Shown here one piece after another: positions 5,558 through 7,507 of a stretch of 7,507 nt of DNA. Each line of letters starts with the position of its first letter. The stretch's first letter is position 1. The stretch covers positions 1-7,507 of the forward strand of contig CALGAS010000172.1 in assembly GCA_937959175.1 (NCBI GenBank). The letters are read 5' to 3'. A program made the position numbers and the translations under genes. This stretch comes from an uncultured bacterium (GTDB taxonomy: Bacteria; Planctomycetota; Planctomycetia; Pirellulales; UBA1268). The notes under the pieces were generated by a model. The model was not told where the DNA came from, searched no databases, and saw nothing but the letters and a program-made list of their open reading frames with translations.

Positions 5558-5651
5558 ATGAATGGATCTTTCGTGTCCGAAATCGACATGGCCAGTCCGC
5601 GGGTGCAAGACCCACGGGACACGGCCCCCCTGTGGCGCGGATGTCGGTCGC

Positions 5652-5682
5652 CGCGGGGACGGCCACGCCGTCGTTCCCCGCG
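5652..5682. repeat. Strong bulged stem-loop in the regulator leader region
   Basis: CGCGGGGA (5652-5659) pairs with TCCCCGCG (5675-5682). Inside, CGGC (5660-5663) pairs with GCCG (5667-5670) around a three-base loop, leaving a four-base bulge (5671-5674). This gives 12 GC-rich pairs about 107 bases upstream of the regulator start codon. It could be a leader structure or a terminator for upstream transcription, but no T-run follows it. Confidence 0.4.
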
Positions 5683-5833
5683 CCGGATGATCCGGGGGCG
5701 CGGAGGGGCGTGAGAGATGGGCCGTGGCCGGTGACCGCACCAAAGGGCGCGGGGCCGGCTCGGGCCTGGACTCGCAGGATTCCCCCCCTGCGCCACGCCG
5801 CCCGAGGCATCCGGAGTGATCCGGACACATCGG

Positions 5834-5874
5834 CGACGTGACCATCCAAGCCTGTAGATCGAAAGATCACGTCG
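5834..5874. promoter_or_regulatory. Inverted repeat CGACGTGA-N25-TCACGTCG, possible regulator binding site
   Basis: CGACGTGA at 5834-5841 is exactly mirrored by TCACGTCG at 5867-5874, with 25 bases between. The inner part contains GATC-GAAA-GATC (5857-5868), a 4-bp stem with a GNRA-type loop if transcribed on the plus strand. Two TCCGGA palindromes lie just to the left. It could be a paired operator or an RNA stem. No protein can be assigned from sequence alone. Confidence 0.3.
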
Positions 5875-6010
5875 TGCGACTTGAGCCGTTCTTCGCGAAA
5901 GCGCCGGTGGGACCGCATGAGCCGCCTGGCAGGCTCCCTCGCAGCGTCCGGCCCCGGCAGGCTGGGCAGCCTTTGCGGCTGGCGGCCCGTTGTCGCTCAC
6001 GGGCTGGCGG

Positions 6011-7507
6011 TCAGGCCGCCTTGCTGGCCCTCGCGGCCGCGGTCGATTCAAACCGCACCGACATCCGCTTGGAGACGCCCGATTCCTCCATCGTCACGCC
6101 GTAGAGCGTGCCGGCGGCGGCCATCGTCTTCTTGGAATGCGTCACCACGATGAACTGCGTTGCCGACATGAAATCCCGGAGAACGCCGACGAACCGGTCG
6201 ACGTTCGCCTCGTCGAGCGCCGCGTCGACCTCGTCGAGCACGCAGAAGGGGCTGGGCCGGGAGCGGAAGATGGCCAACAAAAGGGCGACGCAGGTCATCG
6301 TCTTCTCGCCGCCGGAGAGGAGCGAGATGTTGCGGGGTTCCTTGCCCGGCGGGCGGGCGACGATTTCGACCGAGGTCTCCAGTAGGTCGACGTCGGGCTC
6401 CAGCACGAGATCAGCCTGGCCGCCGCCGAAGACACGCTCGAAGAGTTCACGGAAGTGTCCCCGCACCGTTTCGATCGTATCGCCGAGCAGTCGCCGGCTC
6501 TCCTCGTCGATCCGGGCGATCAACTGCTCGATCGACTCTCGGGCGGTGCTGACGTCGGCGAGCTGCCCTTCGAGGGCCGCCAGCCGCGTTGCCAGTTCCT
6601 CCGCTTCGGCAAGCGCCTCGAGGTTGACGTTGCCCATCCCGGCCACCCTGCGGCGAAGATCGTCGATCAGCGTTTCCAACGCACTGCGATCCTCGGGAAT
6701 CGGCTCGCCCTGGTCTTCGGCGGAAGACCGGTCGTTGCCGGCATCGTCTGGAGCAGAATCAACGCCGCTGGCTGCCGGGGTGATCATCGGATGCAGGTCA
6801 GCCGCCGGAATGGCGTCGATGTCGAGGTCGTACTCGTCCCGAATCCGCTCGACGATGCGGGCCCGTTGGTGACGGGCCTCGCCCGCGGCCAGCTCATGGG
6901 CATGAATCCGCTCGCCGAGGGCGACTGCCTCGTCCCGGGCGGCATTGCGGTTTCGACCAGCTGCTCGTTCGGCGGCGGCCTGGCCGGCCATCGCCTCCTC
7001 CACGTCCGCCAAGTCGCGGGTGGCCTGGTCGGCCTCCCAGACCGCTTGGGCCCAGCTGCTCCCCGCAGCCAGCAACTCCAGCTCCCAGGCTCGAACGCGG
7101 CTGCGGGCGGCGTCGGTATCGGTGACGGCCGTGGCCAGCGCCTGATGGCGAGCCGACGCGGCCGCCCGGGCGGCTGCTGCTGCATCACGGCCGCGTTCGA
7201 CCTTTTCCAGGCGGGTGACCCGTTCGATCCGCAGCCGATGCACCTCTTCGATCACCTCGCCCCGGCTCCGTTCCACTGCCGCGACCGCGTCCTGCCGGCG
7301 GTGCCGTTCCATTTCGGCGGCCTGCGCGGCGGACCTCGCCTCGTCGAGATGCTCGTGGGCAGTCCGGCTGGATGCCTCCGCGGCGACGGCCCGCCGCTCG
7401 GCGGCCTGGACGTCGGCCTGGGCGGCCGCGATCGCCTCGCCGGCTGCGGCCCGATCGCGACCGAGGCGTTTGACCTCGCCGCGGGCCGCGGCCACGGCGT
7501 CGGCGGC
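6011..7507 (-). CDS. smc: Chromosome segregation/condensation ATPase SMC, C-terminal part (runs off right edge)
   Basis: The frame is open from the right edge to the TGA at 6011, showing the last 498 residues of what is normally a protein of about 1150-1200. The GTG at 7495 is internal, not a start. The first roughly 220 visible residues are Ala/Glu/Arg-rich coiled coil returning from the hinge. IRDEYDLDI follows, then a Ser/Asp/Pro-rich acidic linker (about 240-275), then GMGNVNLEALAEAEEL, matching the conserved G-x-VN segment of SMC proteins. The ATPase head has the signature LSGGEK (about 397-402), Walker B FCVLDEVDAALDEAN with catalytic Glu near 426, and the switch His in VVTHSKKTM near 457. 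SMC dimers use ATP to organise and segregate chromosomal DNA with ScpA/ScpB. The Walker A half lies beyond the window. RecN and Rad50 fit less well because of the GxVN segment and the head sequence. The next gene on this strand is 465 bases away. Confidence 0.95.
   Translation of the reverse strand, partial: AADAVAAARGEVKRLGRDRAAAGEAIAAAQADVQAAERRAVAAEASSRTAHEHLDEARSAAQAAEMERHRRQDAVAAVERSRGEVIEEVHRLRIERVTRLEKVERGRDAAAAARAAASARHQALATAVTDTDAARSRVRAWELELLAAGSSWAQAVWEADQATRDLADVEEAMAGQAAAERAAGRNRNAARDEAVALGERIHAHELAAGEARHQRARIVERIRDEYDLDIDAIPAADLHPMITPAASGVDSAPDDAGNDRSSAEDQGEPIPEDRSALETLIDDLRRRVAGMGNVNLEALAEAEELATRLAALEGQLADVSTARESIEQLIARIDEESRRLLGDTIETVRGHFRELFERVFGGGQADLVLEPDVDLLETSVEIVARPPGKEPRNISLLSGGEKTMTCVALLLAIFRSRPSPFCVLDEVDAALDEANVDRFVGVLRDFMSATQFIVVTHSKKTMAAAGTLYGVTMEESGVSKRMSVRFESTAAARASKAA

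Larger units (their letters stand above)
5546..6010. other. Long non-coding, structure-rich interval between smc and the regulator
   Basis: No supported gene was found in these 465 bases. Frames that stay open are proline- and arginine-rich with no recognisable domain. The stretch contains a strong stem-loop (5652-5682), a small CCGGA/TCCGG hairpin (5683-5695), two TCCGGA palindromes ten bases apart (5810-5815, 5820-5825) and an 8-bp inverted repeat (5834-5841 with 5867-5874). It probably holds the regulator promoter and a long leader, or an unrecognised small RNA. I could not place a confident -35/-10 pair. Confidence 0.6.

Noticed and set aside
5546..5845. 100-residue N-terminal extension of the regulator
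   Set aside because: It is proline- and arginine-rich, contains no domain, and the internal ATG at 5545 has a good ribosome binding site directly before a complete helix-turn-helix.
5546..6010. RNase P RNA, SRP RNA, tmRNA or tRNA in the long gap
   Set aside because: I looked for their conserved core motifs by eye and saw none. A covariance-model search would be needed to exclude them fully.
5542..6051. 169- and 137-codon minus-strand frames between smc and the regulator
   Set aside because: Both overlap a flanking gene in another frame and read as low-complexity translations of GC-rich DNA. No ribosome binding site or family motif was found.
6108..6872. 254-codon plus-strand frame opposite smc
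   Set aside because: It is antisense to the SMC ATPase head, and the Ser/Arg-rich translation is typical of a shadow frame.

Overview
The window looks like chromosomal DNA of a GC-rich planctomycete (Pirellulales-like). Two family-level signals support this: a prepilin-leader DUF1559 protein, and a secreted enzyme carrying autotransporter-type beta repeats, a dockerin-like two-repeat module and a PEP-CTERM sorting signal, a combination I associate with planctomycetes. The placement is inference from protein families, not from a marker gene.

All five supported genes lie on the minus strand, so the order of reading is right to left. (1) 7507-6011: the C-terminal part of the chromosome-condensation ATPase SMC, running off the right edge. 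(2) 5545-4973: a small regulator with a MerR/excisionase-like helix-turn-helix followed by a degenerate receiver domain, preceded by about 465 bases without a convincing gene and followed by three tandem hairpins. (3) 4513-2636: a secreted multidomain glycoside hydrolase family 16 enzyme, probably acting on beta-1,3-glucan-like polysaccharide. Its upstream gap of about 460 bases holds two identical 49-base imperfect palindromes and other direct repeats. (4) 2530-1322: a DUF1559 prepilin-like protein. (5) 1195 to the left edge: the N-terminal 398 codons of a large protein resembling an uncharacterised family that I recall being labelled cellobiose phosphorylase-like. This frame has no stop before the left edge, so an ORF caller that requires both ends would miss it.

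SMC is housekeeping. The regulator stands alone between long non-coding stretches and is probably its own transcription unit. Genes 3-5 share direction with gaps of about 105 and 126 bases. Two of them are plausibly carbohydrate-related and two carry export or surface signals, so a loose polysaccharide-use group is possible but not shown. I did not find a defence island, CRISPR array, tRNA, rRNA, transposase or integrase. I see no clear evidence of a wholly new system. The most unusual items are the paired palindromes, the regulator with the altered phospho-acceptor pocket, and the long structured stretch upstream of it.
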